Source of the DNA: an uncultured Bacteroidota bacterium
Lineage (GTDB): Bacteria; Bacteroidota; Bacteroidia; Bacteroidales; SZUA-534
DNA: 8,390 bases
Assembly: GCA_937899145.1 (NCBI GenBank)
Contig: CALBPW010000116.1
Location: 1-8,390, forward strand
Reading direction: 5' to 3'
The notes under the pieces were generated by a model. The model was not told the origin of the DNA. It searched no databases and was given only the letters and a program-made list of their open reading frames with translations. Numbering within the stretch: the stretch's first letter is position 1; each line of letters starts with the position of its first letter. This document shows, in pieces, positions 1 to 6,950 of the stretch. The position numbers and the translations under genes were made by a program.

Positions 1-264
1 GTTGGATATCGTTTCGCACTAAAAGGAAATGCAATAGTTATTAGTGCTGGATATAGTCATCCAGTAGAAATGCAAATTCCAGAAGGAATCAAAGTTGAGT
101 CTCCAAGTAATACAGAATTAACTATTACTGGAGCAAACAAAGAATTAGTTGGAGAATTTGCAGCAAATGTTAGAAAAGTTAGACAACCTGAACCTTATAA
201 AGGAAAAGGTATTCGTTATAAAGACGAACACATTATTCGTAAGGAAGGTAAGAAAGCTGCTTAA
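1..264 (+). CDS. rplF: 50S ribosomal protein L6, C-terminal part (5' end outside window)
   Basis: L6 binds 23S rRNA in the large subunit near the sarcin-ricin loop and the factor-binding site. The frame is open from base 1 and gives 87 residues ending in TAA at 262-264. Family L6 proteins are about 175-180 residues, so roughly the second half is present. Family hallmarks seen are the opening GYR, the SHPV segment about 20 residues in, a [18 protein letters not shown] stretch corresponding to the usual G-x-DK-x-x-VG-x-x-AA-x-IR, and the conserved tail [11 protein letters not shown] followed by E-x-I-x-RK-x-GK. The gene is followed 25 nt later by rplR, the standard spc-operon order (L6-L18). 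The AT-rich third positions and the good Shine-Dalgarno of the next gene point to a low-GC Gram-positive relative rather than to the Bacteroidetes-like organism on the right of the window. The internal ATG at 70 is not the start. Confidence 0.95.
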   Translation, partial: VGYRFALKGNAIVISAGYSHPVEMQIPEGIKVESPSNTELTITGANKELVGEFAANVRKVRQPEPYKGKGIRYKDEHIIRKEGKKAA

Positions 265-274
265 AATATAAGAT

Positions 275-280
275 AAGGAG
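275..280 (+). promoter_or_regulatory. Shine-Dalgarno of rplR (AAGGAG)
   Basis: AAGGAG lies 9 nt before the ATG at 290. It is a near-consensus ribosome binding site and fixes the rplR start. It contrasts with acnA, icd, gltA and rpsA further right, none of which has a recognisable Shine-Dalgarno, supporting a different host for this segment. Confidence 0.85.
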
Positions 281-289
281 AAGTTACTT

Positions 290-562
290 ATGATTAAAAA
301 AGAATCAAGAAATGCTATGCGTGTTGAAAGACACAAAAGAGTAAGAAAAGATGTACATGGTACAACTGCTGTTCCAAGACTTAATGTGTTTAGATCAAAT
401 TCAAACATTTTTGCACAAATTATTGATGATGAACAAGGTAGAACTCTAGTAAGCGCATCATCACTTGACAAAGATCTAAAATTAACTAATGGAAGTAATG
501 TTGAAGCTGCTAAAAATGGCTTATTCCATATTTATGCTGTATCAAATATTGAAAGAGCATAA
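290..562 (+). CDS. rplR: 50S ribosomal protein L18, 5' part only, running into foreign sequence
   Basis: L18 binds 5S rRNA and helps place it in the central protuberance of the large subunit. Residues 1-75 match the family well: the basic N-terminus with RHKRVRK, then [22 protein letters not shown], then the T-L-x-SAS-x-LDK segment, and the beginning of the helix with NVEAAK. The family is normally about 115-122 residues and continues with G-x-x-(L/I)A-x-(R/K)A and a C-terminal FDRGGY-x-YHGR-like motif. Here the frame instead reads about 15 unrelated residues after K75 and stops at 560-562. Those last codons lie antisense to the end of the histidine kinase fragment on the - strand. The real gene therefore stops at about 510-520 and the rest is foreign. 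The clean sequence before that point argues against ordinary decay and for a join. Confidence 0.9.
   Translation: MIKKESRNAMRVERHKRVRKDVHGTTAVPRLNVFRSNSNIFAQIIDDEQGRTLVSASSLDKDLKLTNGSNVEAAKNGLFHIYAVSNIERA
508..525. other. Join between rplR segment and two-component segment (probable assembly chimera)
   Basis: Within a few codons two genes on opposite strands both end abnormally. L18 loses its C-terminal third after K75 (codon 512-514). On the - strand the histidine kinase frame stops at 510-512 just after its last membrane helix, before any dimerisation or ATPase domain. There is no transposon end, tRNA or target-site duplication visible. The exact breakpoint cannot be fixed by eye; 508-525 is where both homologies fade. 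Confidence 0.75.
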
Positions 563-1274
563 TAGTCGCAATAATAGAGCCGAGCAGCAAGATACAGATT
601 ATGATCACCCAAAAACTGACCGCTGGAATCGTTTCATATACCAGTGTGATCATTCCGTTATTTGCTTGTAATATCAACAAACGCAGAGTGACGGATATAC
701 AAAGAGCCGTCACACATGGAAATATCAAAAAAACATTCTCTATAACACTTGTCTCGTAATCCTTATAAACAAATTTTTTGCCAAGCATTTTCAAATACAT
801 ATAAAAAATGAGTACATACACCGCCACGCTTATCATATTCAGGAGAAATAAATAGATATTACTTAGCACATTTACCCTTGCCATTGTGATTCCTTCTACC
901 GACAGAATCATTTTCATTACCACATCGCCTGTCATTCCGGAAACCAAATAATAAAGCACACTGGTAACATATTTAATCAGTTCTTTCCCCGCAACAAAGC
1001 TCAAAGAAACAAAGAATTGCCTTTGATAATCCCTCGTCATAAAAACAAACTGCAACAAGAAAATGAATATAAGATTCACGATAATGCCTACAATATCCCA
1101 ATTTAATCCTAATTTTTTATAGATCAGAAGATATATGCCAAGATAGATAAGTACCCAAAAAGTGATTGTTATTTTCCTTGAATACTTTGGCTTCAACAAA
1201 TCCATCCCATAGATGCAACTTAAAATACTATCTGTCACATAGATCGGCAGTATCAACGTAATAAATTCAAACAT
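510..1274 (-). CDS. Membrane sensor part of a GHKL-type (AgrC-like) histidine kinase, C-terminus missing
   Basis: The protein is 254 residues, strongly hydrophobic, with about six likely membrane segments at residues 3-25, 34-53, 58-78, 136-162, 178-202 and 216-244, plus a less hydrophobic stretch of about 85-115. This layout resembles the polytopic N-terminal sensor half of AgrC/GHKL kinases that sense secreted peptides. The cytoplasmic coiled-coil, the phospho-acceptor His region and the N-box/G-box ATPase would follow the last helix but are absent, because the frame meets a stop at 510-512 at the join. As written the protein cannot phosphorylate. The start at 1274 has an excellent GGAGGG ribosome site. 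The start overlaps the stop of the upstream regulator gene by 8 nt, which implies translational coupling and a cognate pair. The kinase assignment rests on topology and neighbour; no catalytic motif is left to confirm it. The likely source is a Clostridia-type bacterium. Confidence 0.7.
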   Translation of the reverse strand: MFEFITLILPIYVTDSILSCIYGMDLLKPKYSRKITITFWVLIYLGIYLLIYKKLGLNWDIVGIIVNLIFIFLLQFVFMTRDYQRQFFVSLSFVAGKELIKYVTSVLYYLVSGMTGDVVMKMILSVEGITMARVNVLSNIYLFLLNMISVAVYVLIFYMYLKMLGKKFVYKDYETSVIENVFLIFPCVTALCISVTLRLLILQANNGMITLVYETIPAVSFWVIIICILLLGSIIATIMLFQYLIQHKYGISHF

Positions 1275-1812
1275 TTACAGTCCCTCCGTTCTTAGCATAT
1301 CGAAGATATGCCCTTACAAAATCCGGATACTTTTTCTCCGCAAGAATTATTGTATCGCCGCCCTGTACCTGAATACTATTTGAGGAATAAGCTATCACTT
1401 TTTCAAGATTTACAAGATATCCCCTATGACACCGAAAAAAGGATTTGCCCAGTTGTTCCTCCAAATCATACATTTTCGCATAAGTTTCTGTTATACCATG
1501 TTCCATGTAAAAAATAGCTTTTCGATCCATGCTTTCTATATACCGAATATTACGCAGGAACAATTTTTTTCTCTGTTCTCCTTCTTTGACCATGATGTAT
1601 CTGTCAGCCTGTTTTTTGACCATAGATATTTCCTTTTCTGCCCGATGAAACACCTCTGCAAATTTATCCTCATGAATAGGCTTTACCAGATAATGAAACG
1701 CATTTACATCAAAAGCAGCCTCCATGTATTCCCGAAAACCTGTCACAAAAACAATAATGCACCGAGAACAAGAGACCTCCTGCCTCTTTCGTATTTCTTT
1801 TGCAAGTTCTAT
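1267..1812 (-). CDS. LytTR-family response regulator, C-terminal part (half receiver plus DNA-binding domain)
   Basis: This is the C-terminal ~180 residues of the 520-codon frame. First comes the second half of a receiver domain: a hydrophobic strand IIVFVTG with the conserved Thr (T363 in the fused numbering), then FREYMEAAFDVNAFHYLVKPI with the conserved strand-5 Lys (K383) and cis-Pro. After a short helical linker comes a LytTR DNA-binding domain (about 408-510), with IRYIES, RKAIFYMEHG, LEEQLGKSFFRCHRGYLVNL and a closing YPDFVRAYLR. LytTR regulators such as AgrA and ComE bind imperfect direct repeats in promoters. The acidic pocket and phospho-acceptor Asp of the receiver would lie before the join and are missing. 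The family is about 235-250 residues. The stop overlaps the kinase start by 8 nt, making a classical regulator-sensor pair. The full-length gene presumably exists in the source genome. Confidence 0.82.
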   Translation of the reverse strand: MELAKEIRKRQEVSCSRCIIVFVTGFREYMEAAFDVNAFHYLVKPIHEDKFAEVFHRAEKEISMVKKQADRYIMVKEGEQRKKLFLRNIRYIESMDRKAIFYMEHGITETYAKMYDLEEQLGKSFFRCHRGYLVNLEKVIAYSSNSIQVQGGDTIILAEKKYPDFVRAYLRYAKNGGTVNV

Positions 1813-2829
1813 TGCCTTGGTTTTCAGCAGTTCGGCACGAGGGTCGGAGAGTGTATAAACGGCGTGCCCGATGCCGTAAATCTTGCCCGAACGGTCGTAA
1901 GCCTCCTTGCGCAAAATCTTCATCAAGTACGATTTTATCTCTTCCTTATCGTTCCAATTTTTCACGTTTTTCTTGATGTTGGTCATCATTTCCAACACTT
2001 GCAGATTAGCCCCACCATGCAAACGGCCTTTCAGTGAGCCAATTGCGGCGGCTGTAGCCGAGTAGGTATCGGTCATTGCCGACGATACCAAGCGCATAGT
2101 GAATGTTGAATTGTTACCGCCGCCATGTTCGGCATGAAGAATCATCATCAAGTCGAGAATTTCGGCTTCAAGCGGAGTATATTTGTTCCCTTTAAGTAGA
2201 TAAAGGAAATTTTCAGCAGCCGAAAGATTTGCTTGTGGATGTCTGATAACCAATGATTTACGGTAGAATGAGTGTCGCATTCCCTGGTACGAATATGCGA
2301 CAATCACGGGTAGTTTGGCTATCAAATTAAGCGATTGCTTTACAAGACTTGGCAATGAGTAGTCTTCGGCTGTCTCGTCAAGTGTGTAAAGTATTAATAC
2401 TGAACGCGATAGCATATTCATCAGGTCGCGACCACGCAATGTAAGAATCATATTTACAAAAGAGTCGTCGAGGTCGCGTTTGCTGGCAAGATGAGTTGTC
2501 ATCTCGTCAAGTTGCAACTTTGTTGGCAACTTGCCAGTAAGCAGCAAGAATGTTGTTTCCTCAAATCCATGGCGATGTTCGCTCTGAAAGCCTTGCACAA
2601 GGTTGCGGATTGGAAATCCACGATAGCGCAAATCGCCTTTGGTTGGTATCAATGTGTCGCCCTCGCGGCGATAGCCCACAACGTCGCCAATGTTGGTCAA
2701 GCCGACAAGAACGCCCGAACCATCGGCATTACGTAAGCCTCGTTTAACATTGTATTTATCAAACAAGTCCTTGTCTATCTGGCACGATTGGCCAACTAAT
2801 CGCGATACGTCTGAAATGAAATTCTCCAT
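1267..2829 (-). CDS. gltA: Citrate synthase (residues 1 to about 345) fused in frame to a LytTR regulator fragment
   Basis: This is one open frame of 520 codons made of two unrelated parts. Residues 1 to about 345 are citrate synthase, which condenses oxaloacetate and acetyl-CoA to citrate. The visible motifs are VKRGLRNADGSGVLVGLT (28-45), the ILHAEHGGGNNSTFTMR block (230-246), LHGGAN with catalytic-type His271, and GIGHAVY with His321 followed by DPRA. Bacteroidetes citrate synthases are about 430-450 residues. The last ~100 are missing here, including the catalytic Asp (E. coli D362) and the final acetyl-CoA and substrate-binding region, so this piece should not be active. The start at 2829 fits the family N-terminus; it has no Shine-Dalgarno, as is usual in Bacteroidetes. 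The gene lies downstream of acnA and icd on the same strand. From about residue 345 the frame switches to a response regulator. The join falls at residues I340-E345 (1795-1812), a string that suits both families, and is best read as a chimeric assembly. Confidence 0.85.
   Translation of the reverse strand: MENFISDVSRLVGQSCQIDKDLFDKYNVKRGLRNADGSGVLVGLTNIGDVVGYRREGDTLIPTKGDLRYRGFPIRNLVQGFQSEHRHGFEETTFLLLTGKLPTKLQLDEMTTHLASKRDLDDSFVNMILTLRGRDLMNMLSRSVLILYTLDETAEDYSLPSLVKQSLNLIAKLPVIVAYSYQGMRHSFYRKSLVIRHPQANLSAAENFLYLLKGNKYTPLEAEILDLMMILHAEHGGGNNSTFTMRLVSSAMTDTYSATAAAIGSLKGRLHGGANLQVLEMMTNIKKNVKNWNDKEEIKSYLMKILRKEAYDRSGKIYGIGHAVYTLSDPRAELLKTKAIELAKEIRKRQEVSCSRCIIVFVTGFREYMEAAFDVNAFHYLVKPIHEDKFAEVFHRAEKEISMVKKQADRYIMVKEGEQRKKLFLRNIRYIESMDRKAIFYMEHGITETYAKMYDLEEQLGKSFFRCHRGYLVNLEKVIAYSSNSIQVQGGDTIILAEKKYPDFVRAYLRYAKNGGTVNV
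1282..1287 (-). promoter_or_regulatory. Shine-Dalgarno of the histidine kinase gene (GGAGGG)
   Basis: On the - strand GGAGGG sits 7 nt before the ATG at 1274, inside the last codons of the response regulator gene. It decides the kinase start and shows that the two genes are translated as a coupled pair. Confidence 0.8.
1793..1812. other. Join between two-component segment and citrate synthase segment (shared short sequence)
   Basis: The encoded string I-E-L-A-K-E (codons 1812 down to 1795 on the - strand) fits two families at once. It fits citrate synthase after DPRAELLKTKA, where the family continues with a run like A-x-E-L-A-x-E. It also fits response regulators, where (M/G)-I-E-L-A-K-E-I-R precedes the helix before strand 4. 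A roughly 18-20 base identity of this kind is what lets a graph assembler, or template switching, join two genomes without breaking the frame. No mobile-element feature is visible at the spot. Confidence 0.7.
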
Positions 2830-2866
2830 TACTTTTGATTGTTTAATCGTTTTTTTTCTTTTGTTG

Positions 2867-2890
2867 AATCGGTGAATCGGATAATCGGTG
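2867..2890. repeat. Short tandem repeat, three copies of an 8-bp unit
   Basis: Three consecutive units read AATCGGTG, AATCGGAT, AATCGGTG, followed by a partial AATTG. They sit in the icd-gltA gap, 38 to 61 nt upstream of the gltA start. This could be slippage-derived, or direct repeats for a binding protein; the sequence alone does not decide. Confidence 0.6.
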
Positions 2891-2894
2891 AATT

Positions 2895-2909
2895 GTTTAA
2901 AGTTTAAAC
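2895..2909. repeat. 15-bp palindrome in the icd-gltA gap
   Basis: GTTTAAA-G-TTTAAAC is a perfect 7-bp inverted repeat around one base. Two further direct GTTTAAC copies follow at 2918-2924 and 2927-2933. The gap of 180 nt (2830-3009) between icd and gltA contains no gene. It is AT-rich with these repeats and has no good terminator hairpin and no convincing TAnnTTTG box on the - strand. The palindrome is a candidate operator for gltA, or only low-complexity sequence. Confidence 0.45.
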
Positions 2910-3009
2910 GCTTCGTTGTTTAACGGGTTTAACAAGTTGAAATTTCGTAATTCAAAACGCCCGATACCATTCACATATTTCTAAATCCTTACTCCCAAAT
3001 CATAACTAA

Positions 3010-4272
3010 CTAAAGATTCTTTATCAGCGCGTCAGCAAACTCCGATGTCGAGAGTTTAGTCGCGTCTTCCATCATGCGGTGCAGATCGTAGGTGACGGTC
3101 TTTTGCGAGATGGTTTTGCTCATCGATTTGCGGATGCCATCGGCGGCCTCGGTCCAGCCCATATAGTCGAGCATCATTGCGCCCGAAAGTAGCAGTGAAC
3201 CCGGGTTTGACACGTTTTTGCCTGTGTATTTCGGTGCTGTTCCGTGTGTGGCTTCAAAAATGGCATAACCGCTCTGGTAGTTGATGTTTGCACCCGGAGC
3301 AATGCCAATTCCGCCTACGCAAGCTGCCAATGCGTCGGAAATGTAATCGCCATTCAAATTAAGTGTAGCAATTACCGAATATTCGGCAGGGCGTGTCAGG
3401 ATTTGTTGTAAGAAAGCGTCGGCAATGCAATCTTTGATTATGATTTTGCCAGCTTTTGCGGCAGCGTCCATCTCGGCATTTGCAGCCTCTTCGCCAATCT
3501 CTTTCTTGCGTTTCTCCCACTGATTCCAAGTGTAAACTTTGTCGGCAAATTCGCGCTCTGCAAGCTCGTAGCCCCAAATCTTGAATGCTCCCTCGGTAAA
3601 CTTCATTATGTTGCCTTTGTGGACAAACGTAACCGATGGCTTTTTGTGGTCGATGGCGTACTGAATGGCAGCGCGGACAAGTCGCTCGGTGCCTTCCTGA
3701 CTAACTGGCTTGATGCCGATGCTCGACGATTCGGGGAAACGGATTTTCTTCACGCCCATCTCTTCAATCAGGAACTTCTTGATTTTCAGGTTCTCTTCAG
3801 TGCCGTTCATATATTCGATGCCAGCGTAAATATCTTCGGTATTTTCGCGGAAGATGCACATATCGACAAGTTCCGGACGTTTTACGGGCGATGGCGTACC
3901 TTCGTAATATTGCACGGGGCGCAAGCAGACATATAGGTCGAGTGTTTGGCGCAGAGCCACATTGAGCGAGCGTATGCCGCCGCCAATCGGGGTTGTGAGC
4001 GGACCTTTTATGCCTACCAGATACTCGCGGAAAGCGTCTAAAGTCTCATCGGGAAGCCAGCTGCCAGTGGCGTTGAAGGCTTTTTCGCCCGCCAGAACTT
4101 CTTTCCACTCAATTTTGCGTTTGCCACCGTAGTATTTCTCCACAGCCGCGTCCATTACTTTCTGCGATGCCGGCCAGATGTCGCGACCGATTCCGTCGCC
4201 CTCAATGAATGGGATTATGGGGTTGTTCGGCACATTAAGTTTGCCATTGCTGATTGTGATTTTTTCTGCCAT
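3010..4272 (-). CDS. icd: NADP-dependent isocitrate dehydrogenase
   Basis: This cytoplasmic enzyme oxidatively decarboxylates isocitrate to 2-oxoglutarate, producing NADPH. The 420 residues match the E. coli-type Icd (416 residues) over the whole length. Key elements are [17 protein letters not shown] (20-36), the substrate loop [13 protein letters not shown] with Ser102 equivalent to E. coli Ser113, then [13 protein letters not shown] with Tyr149 (E. coli Tyr160) and [13 protein letters not shown] with Lys219 (Lys230). Metal-ligand Asp residues lie in DCIADAF (281-287) and NGDYISD (308-313). The HGTAPKY block (343-349) has Lys348 and Tyr349 at the positions that select NADP over NAD. All catalytic positions I can place are kept. 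The gene begins 4 nt after the acnA stop, so the two are surely cotranscribed and probably translationally coupled; gltA follows 180 nt later. Ser102 is the AceK phosphorylation site in enterics, but no aceK is seen here and such control should not be assumed. Confidence 0.96.
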   Translation of the reverse strand: MAEKITISNGKLNVPNNPIIPFIEGDGIGRDIWPASQKVMDAAVEKYYGGKRKIEWKEVLAGEKAFNATGSWLPDETLDAFREYLVGIKGPLTTPIGGGIRSLNVALRQTLDLYVCLRPVQYYEGTPSPVKRPELVDMCIFRENTEDIYAGIEYMNGTEENLKIKKFLIEEMGVKKIRFPESSSIGIKPVSQEGTERLVRAAIQYAIDHKKPSVTFVHKGNIMKFTEGAFKIWGYELAEREFADKVYTWNQWEKRKKEIGEEAANAEMDAAAKAGKIIIKDCIADAFLQQILTRPAEYSVIATLNLNGDYISDALAACVGGIGIAPGANINYQSGYAIFEATHGTAPKYTGKNVSNPGSLLLSGAMMLDYMGWTEAADGIRKSMSKTISQKTVTYDLHRMMEDATKLSTSEFADALIKNL

Positions 4273-4276
4273 GATT

Positions 4277-6544
4277 TTATTTTTTTGATTGTTTTCTAAT
4301 CTGATTCAGTGCGCCACCTACTTTAAACCACTCAATTTGCGCATTGTTATAAGTGTGGTTTACAGTTATTTGCTCGCTTGTGCCATCGGTATGATGAATG
4401 TTCATTTTGAGAGGAACGCCAGCGCTAAATGTTGTTAAGCCGATAATATCGAAGGTGTCATTCTCGCGAATTTTTTCGTAATCAGATTTATCGGCAAATG
4501 TGAGTGCCAATATTCCTTGCTTTTTCAGGTTGGTTTCGTGAATGCGGGCAAATGATTTTACCAATACTACATTGACTCCCAAATGGCGTGGCTCCATGGC
4601 TGCATGTTCACGGCTCGAGCCTTCGCCATAGTTTTCGTCGCCAATAATAATGCTACGTAACCCGCGAGCCTTGTACGAGCGTGCAAGGTCGGGAACTGCT
4701 GTATATGAGCCATTTGCAGCGTCAAGCACTTTGTTTGCTTCGCCATTGAAAGCATTGATGGCACCAATTAGCAGGTTGTTGCTGATGTTGTCGAGGTGTC
4801 CGCGGAAGCGCAGCCATTTGCCGGCCATACTGATGTGGTCGGTGGTGCATTTTCCTTTGGCTTTTATAAGCAGTTGCAGATTTGTGAAATCTTTTCCGTC
4901 CCACTCGGCAAATGGTTCAAGCAGTTGCAGACGCTCGCTGTCGGGATTTACTTTTATTTCGATAGATGAGCCGTCGGCAGGTGGCGCAAGAAAACCGTCG
5001 GGGTCAGTAATGAAGCCGTTTGTAGGCAGTTCAGCGCCTTTTGGTTCGTCGAGCATCACTTCGCGTCCGTCTTCAGTCAAAAGGTTGTCTTTCAACGGAT
5101 TGAATAGCATTGAGCCTGATATTGCCATTGCGGTTACAAGTTCGGGCGAAGCAACAAATCCGTGTGTATTTGGGTTGCCGTCGGTGCGTTTTGCAAAGTT
5201 GCGGTTGAACGAGTGTATGATGCTGTTCTTTGCCGTCGGGTCGTCGGTGTGGCGTGCCCACTGACCGATGCACGGGCCGCAGGCGTTGGCCATAACAAGC
5301 GCGCCAATCTCTTTGAAGGCGGCAATCTGACCGTCGCGGTCGGTGGTTTTCTTTACCTGAGTCGAGCCGGGACTTACAATAAACTCGGCTTTAACCTTGA
5401 TATTCTTATCTTTAGCCTGACGAGCCACCGATGCTGCTTTGTCGAGGTCTTCGTACGACGAGTTGGTGCACGAGCCTATCAAGCCAACTTCCATCTTCTC
5501 AGGATAGTTGTTTTTGCGTATGTAATCGGCAAACTGCGATATTGGTGTTGCAAGGTCGGGCGAGAATGGCCCGTTTACGTAAGGCTCTAATTCAGAGAGA
5601 TTTATCTCGATAAGTTGGTCGTAGAATTTTTCGGGATTTGCGTACACTTCGGCATCGCTTGCTAAATGTTCAGCATTTTTAGCAGCAAGTTCAGCAACTT
5701 TTTCACGACCAGTTGCACACAAGTATTCGTGCATTTTTTGGTCGTAGGCAAAGATTGAGGTGGTAGCGCCAATTTCGGCCCCCATATTGCAAATTGTGCC
5801 TTTGCCAGTTGCCGATAGAGTTGCAGCACCATCGCCAAAATATTCGACAATGCAGCCTGTTCCGCCTTTAACTGTCAGTAAACCAGCTACTTTCAGAATA
5901 ATGTCTTTTGGTGATGCCCAGCCATTAAGTTTTCCTGTCAGTTTTATACCGATAAGTTTTGGCATTTTCAGTTCCCAAGGCAGTCCAACCATCACATCAA
6001 CAGCATCAGCACCGCCAACGCCAATGGCAACCATTCCTAATCCGCCGGCATTGACGGTGTGCGAGTCGGTGCCAATCATCATTCCGCCTGGGAATGCGTA
6101 ATTTTCGAGCAGCACCTGATGTATGATTCCGGCTCCGGGTTTCCAGAAGCCGATTCCGTATTTTGCTGCCACATTGCGCAGGAAGTCGTACACCTCGCGG
6201 TTTTGTTCGTTGGCTACGCTAAGGTCGGATACGGCATCGGTATTGGCCTGAATAAGGTGGTCGCAATGAACGGTTGATGGCACCATTGTTTTGCTCTTGC
6301 CAGCGTTGATAAACTGCAGCAGAGCCATTTGCGCGGTGGCATCTTGCATGGCTACACGGTTTGGCGCAAATAGCGCATATTCAGCGCCACGCGCATAAAT
6401 TTTTTGTTCGGCCTCTGGCGAGAGGTGTGCATATAAGATTTTCTCACTCAGTGTCATCGGACGGCCAAGCAGTTTGCGTGCAGTGGCCACTTTTGCAGGC
6501 AATTCGTTATAGAATTGCGCAATCATCTCGTAGTCGAAAAGCAT
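4277..6544 (-). CDS. acnA: Aconitate hydratase (mitochondrial-type aconitase)
   Basis: This [4Fe-4S] enzyme isomerises citrate to isocitrate through cis-aconitate. Its 755 residues are close to mitochondrial aconitase (about 754 mature) and shorter than the ~890-residue bacterial AcnA/IRP class. Cluster ligands are Cys359 in [11 protein letters not shown] and Cys422 and Cys425 in [11 protein letters not shown]. Active-site blocks include CDHLIQ (94-99), [13 protein letters not shown] (158-170), [14 protein letters not shown] (445-458) and the swivelling domain-4 loop [17 protein letters not shown], with Ser643 as catalytic base and Arg645. All expected residues are present, so it should be active when the cluster is intact. 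Bacteroides fragilis has a mitochondrial-like aconitase encoded with isocitrate dehydrogenase and citrate synthase, and this gene fits that group in both sequence and neighbours. It is the first gene of the acnA-icd-gltA set. The ATG at 6544 lacks a Shine-Dalgarno, as is normal for Bacteroidetes. Being oxygen-sensitive, the enzyme fits an anaerobe making 2-oxoglutarate for glutamate. Confidence 0.96.
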   Translation of the reverse strand: MLFDYEMIAQFYNELPAKVATARKLLGRPMTLSEKILYAHLSPEAEQKIYARGAEYALFAPNRVAMQDATAQMALLQFINAGKSKTMVPSTVHCDHLIQANTDAVSDLSVANEQNREVYDFLRNVAAKYGIGFWKPGAGIIHQVLLENYAFPGGMMIGTDSHTVNAGGLGMVAIGVGGADAVDVMVGLPWELKMPKLIGIKLTGKLNGWASPKDIILKVAGLLTVKGGTGCIVEYFGDGAATLSATGKGTICNMGAEIGATTSIFAYDQKMHEYLCATGREKVAELAAKNAEHLASDAEVYANPEKFYDQLIEINLSELEPYVNGPFSPDLATPISQFADYIRKNNYPEKMEVGLIGSCTNSSYEDLDKAASVARQAKDKNIKVKAEFIVSPGSTQVKKTTDRDGQIAAFKEIGALVMANACGPCIGQWARHTDDPTAKNSIIHSFNRNFAKRTDGNPNTHGFVASPELVTAMAISGSMLFNPLKDNLLTEDGREVMLDEPKGAELPTNGFITDPDGFLAPPADGSSIEIKVNPDSERLQLLEPFAEWDGKDFTNLQLLIKAKGKCTTDHISMAGKWLRFRGHLDNISNNLLIGAINAFNGEANKVLDAANGSYTAVPDLARSYKARGLRSIIIGDENYGEGSSREHAAMEPRHLGVNVVLVKSFARIHETNLKKQGILALTFADKSDYEKIRENDTFDIIGLTTFSAGVPLKMNIHHTDGTSEQITVNHTYNNAQIEWFKVGGALNQIRKQSKK

Positions 6545-6568
6545 TATAATTATGTATTAAAAGTCAAT

Positions 6569-6593
6569 ATTTATACAATATGTTTGTATAAAT
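6569..6593. repeat. 10-bp perfect inverted repeat in the acnA leader
   Basis: The arms at 6569-6578 (ATTTATACAA) and 6584-6593 (TTGTATAAAT) are exact reverse complements separated by 5 nt. The element lies 25-49 nt upstream of the acnA start and downstream of the likely promoter box at 6616-6623. It would thus be in the 5' leader of the acnA mRNA, or act as a dimeric operator just after the start of transcription. Its centre-to-centre size and symmetry suit an HTH or FNR-like dimer, but the sequence is not a standard FNR/CRP site. Its AT-rich stem would be weak as an RNA hairpin. Confidence 0.5.
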
Positions 6594-6615
6594 GTATTTC
6601 ACCAATAGTAAACCG

Positions 6616-6623
6616 CAAAAGTA
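6616..6623 (-). promoter_or_regulatory. Probable Bacteroidetes-type -7 promoter box for acnA (TACTTTTG)
   Basis: On the - strand TACTTTTG is an exact match to the Bacteroidetes primary-sigma -7 consensus TAnnTTTG. It would place transcription start near 6608 and give a leader of about 60-65 nt. No clear TTG is seen at the -33 position (about 6643-6647), so the assignment depends on the -7 box and its location upstream of the acnA-icd-gltA set. Confidence 0.55.
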
Positions 6624-6793
6624 GCAATTTAGCCGAAGTATTTTAATAGATAATCGTTTTTACGTTTTTCGCTTAAAAAAGGTAAGAAGGTTAGATATTT
6701 TGAAGGAAGAAGTTATTAATTGGTGATGATAATGTTGAACAATCTGTTTTCAGTTTGCGTTTTTTGTTTAATTTTTGGGAAACACAAAACGAC

Positions 6794-6877
6794 TTGAAAA
6801 GGCTGGTATTAGTAATAGGTGCACTTGTTGCGTCAAATTGCATATTGGCGCAAATTGTTGCGCCTATACCTGTTTTT
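6794..6877 (+). pseudogene. Possible remnant encoding a signal peptide
   Basis: In the frame from 6794 (TTG, possibly a mutated ATG) the translation begins KRLVLVIGALVASNCILAQ. This is a basic start, a hydrophobic core and an A-Q cleavage-like end, typical of Bacteroidetes exported proteins. After eight further residues it meets TGA at 6878-6880. The same frame continues open to a stop near 7013 without recognisable homology. It may be the broken 5' part of the HEYGH gene that follows in another frame, but the link is inference; it may also be chance. Confidence 0.3.
6847..6864. repeat. GC-rich 7-bp hairpin inside the decayed region
   Basis: GGCGCAA-ATTG-TTGCGCC is a perfect inverted repeat. 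On the + strand a run of six T (6873-6878) follows 8 nt later, too far for a standard intrinsic terminator. It falls inside the presumed pseudogene and may be no more than coding sequence. Confidence 0.4.
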
Positions 6878-6950
6878 TGACCCTTAATTGATGTTAAAGT
6901 TGAATCTGCTTTGAGTGGAAAATTCAGTATCAATCTGTTTGCAACGCTCA

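Noticed and set aside
145..471. 108-codon - strand frame opposite rplF and rplR
   Set aside because: Antisense to two clear ribosomal protein genes in an AT-rich segment.
1426..2037. 203-codon + strand frame opposite the citrate synthase/regulator fusion
   Set aside because: It crosses the join and is antisense to both recognised domains; no motif and no ribosome site.
1267..2829. A natural bifunctional citrate synthase-transcription factor
   Set aside because: Both halves lack residues essential for function and the join sits at a short sequence common to both families, with a change of genome style across it.
4650..5590. Long + strand frames of 204 and 142 codons opposite acnA
   Set aside because: They are antisense to a complete, fully conserved aconitase gene; long reverse frames are expected from its codon bias.
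6847..6880. Intrinsic terminator made of the GGCGCAA/TTGCGCC hairpin plus T run
   Set aside because: The T run starts 8 nt after the stem instead of directly after it, and there is no intact + strand gene just upstream to terminate.
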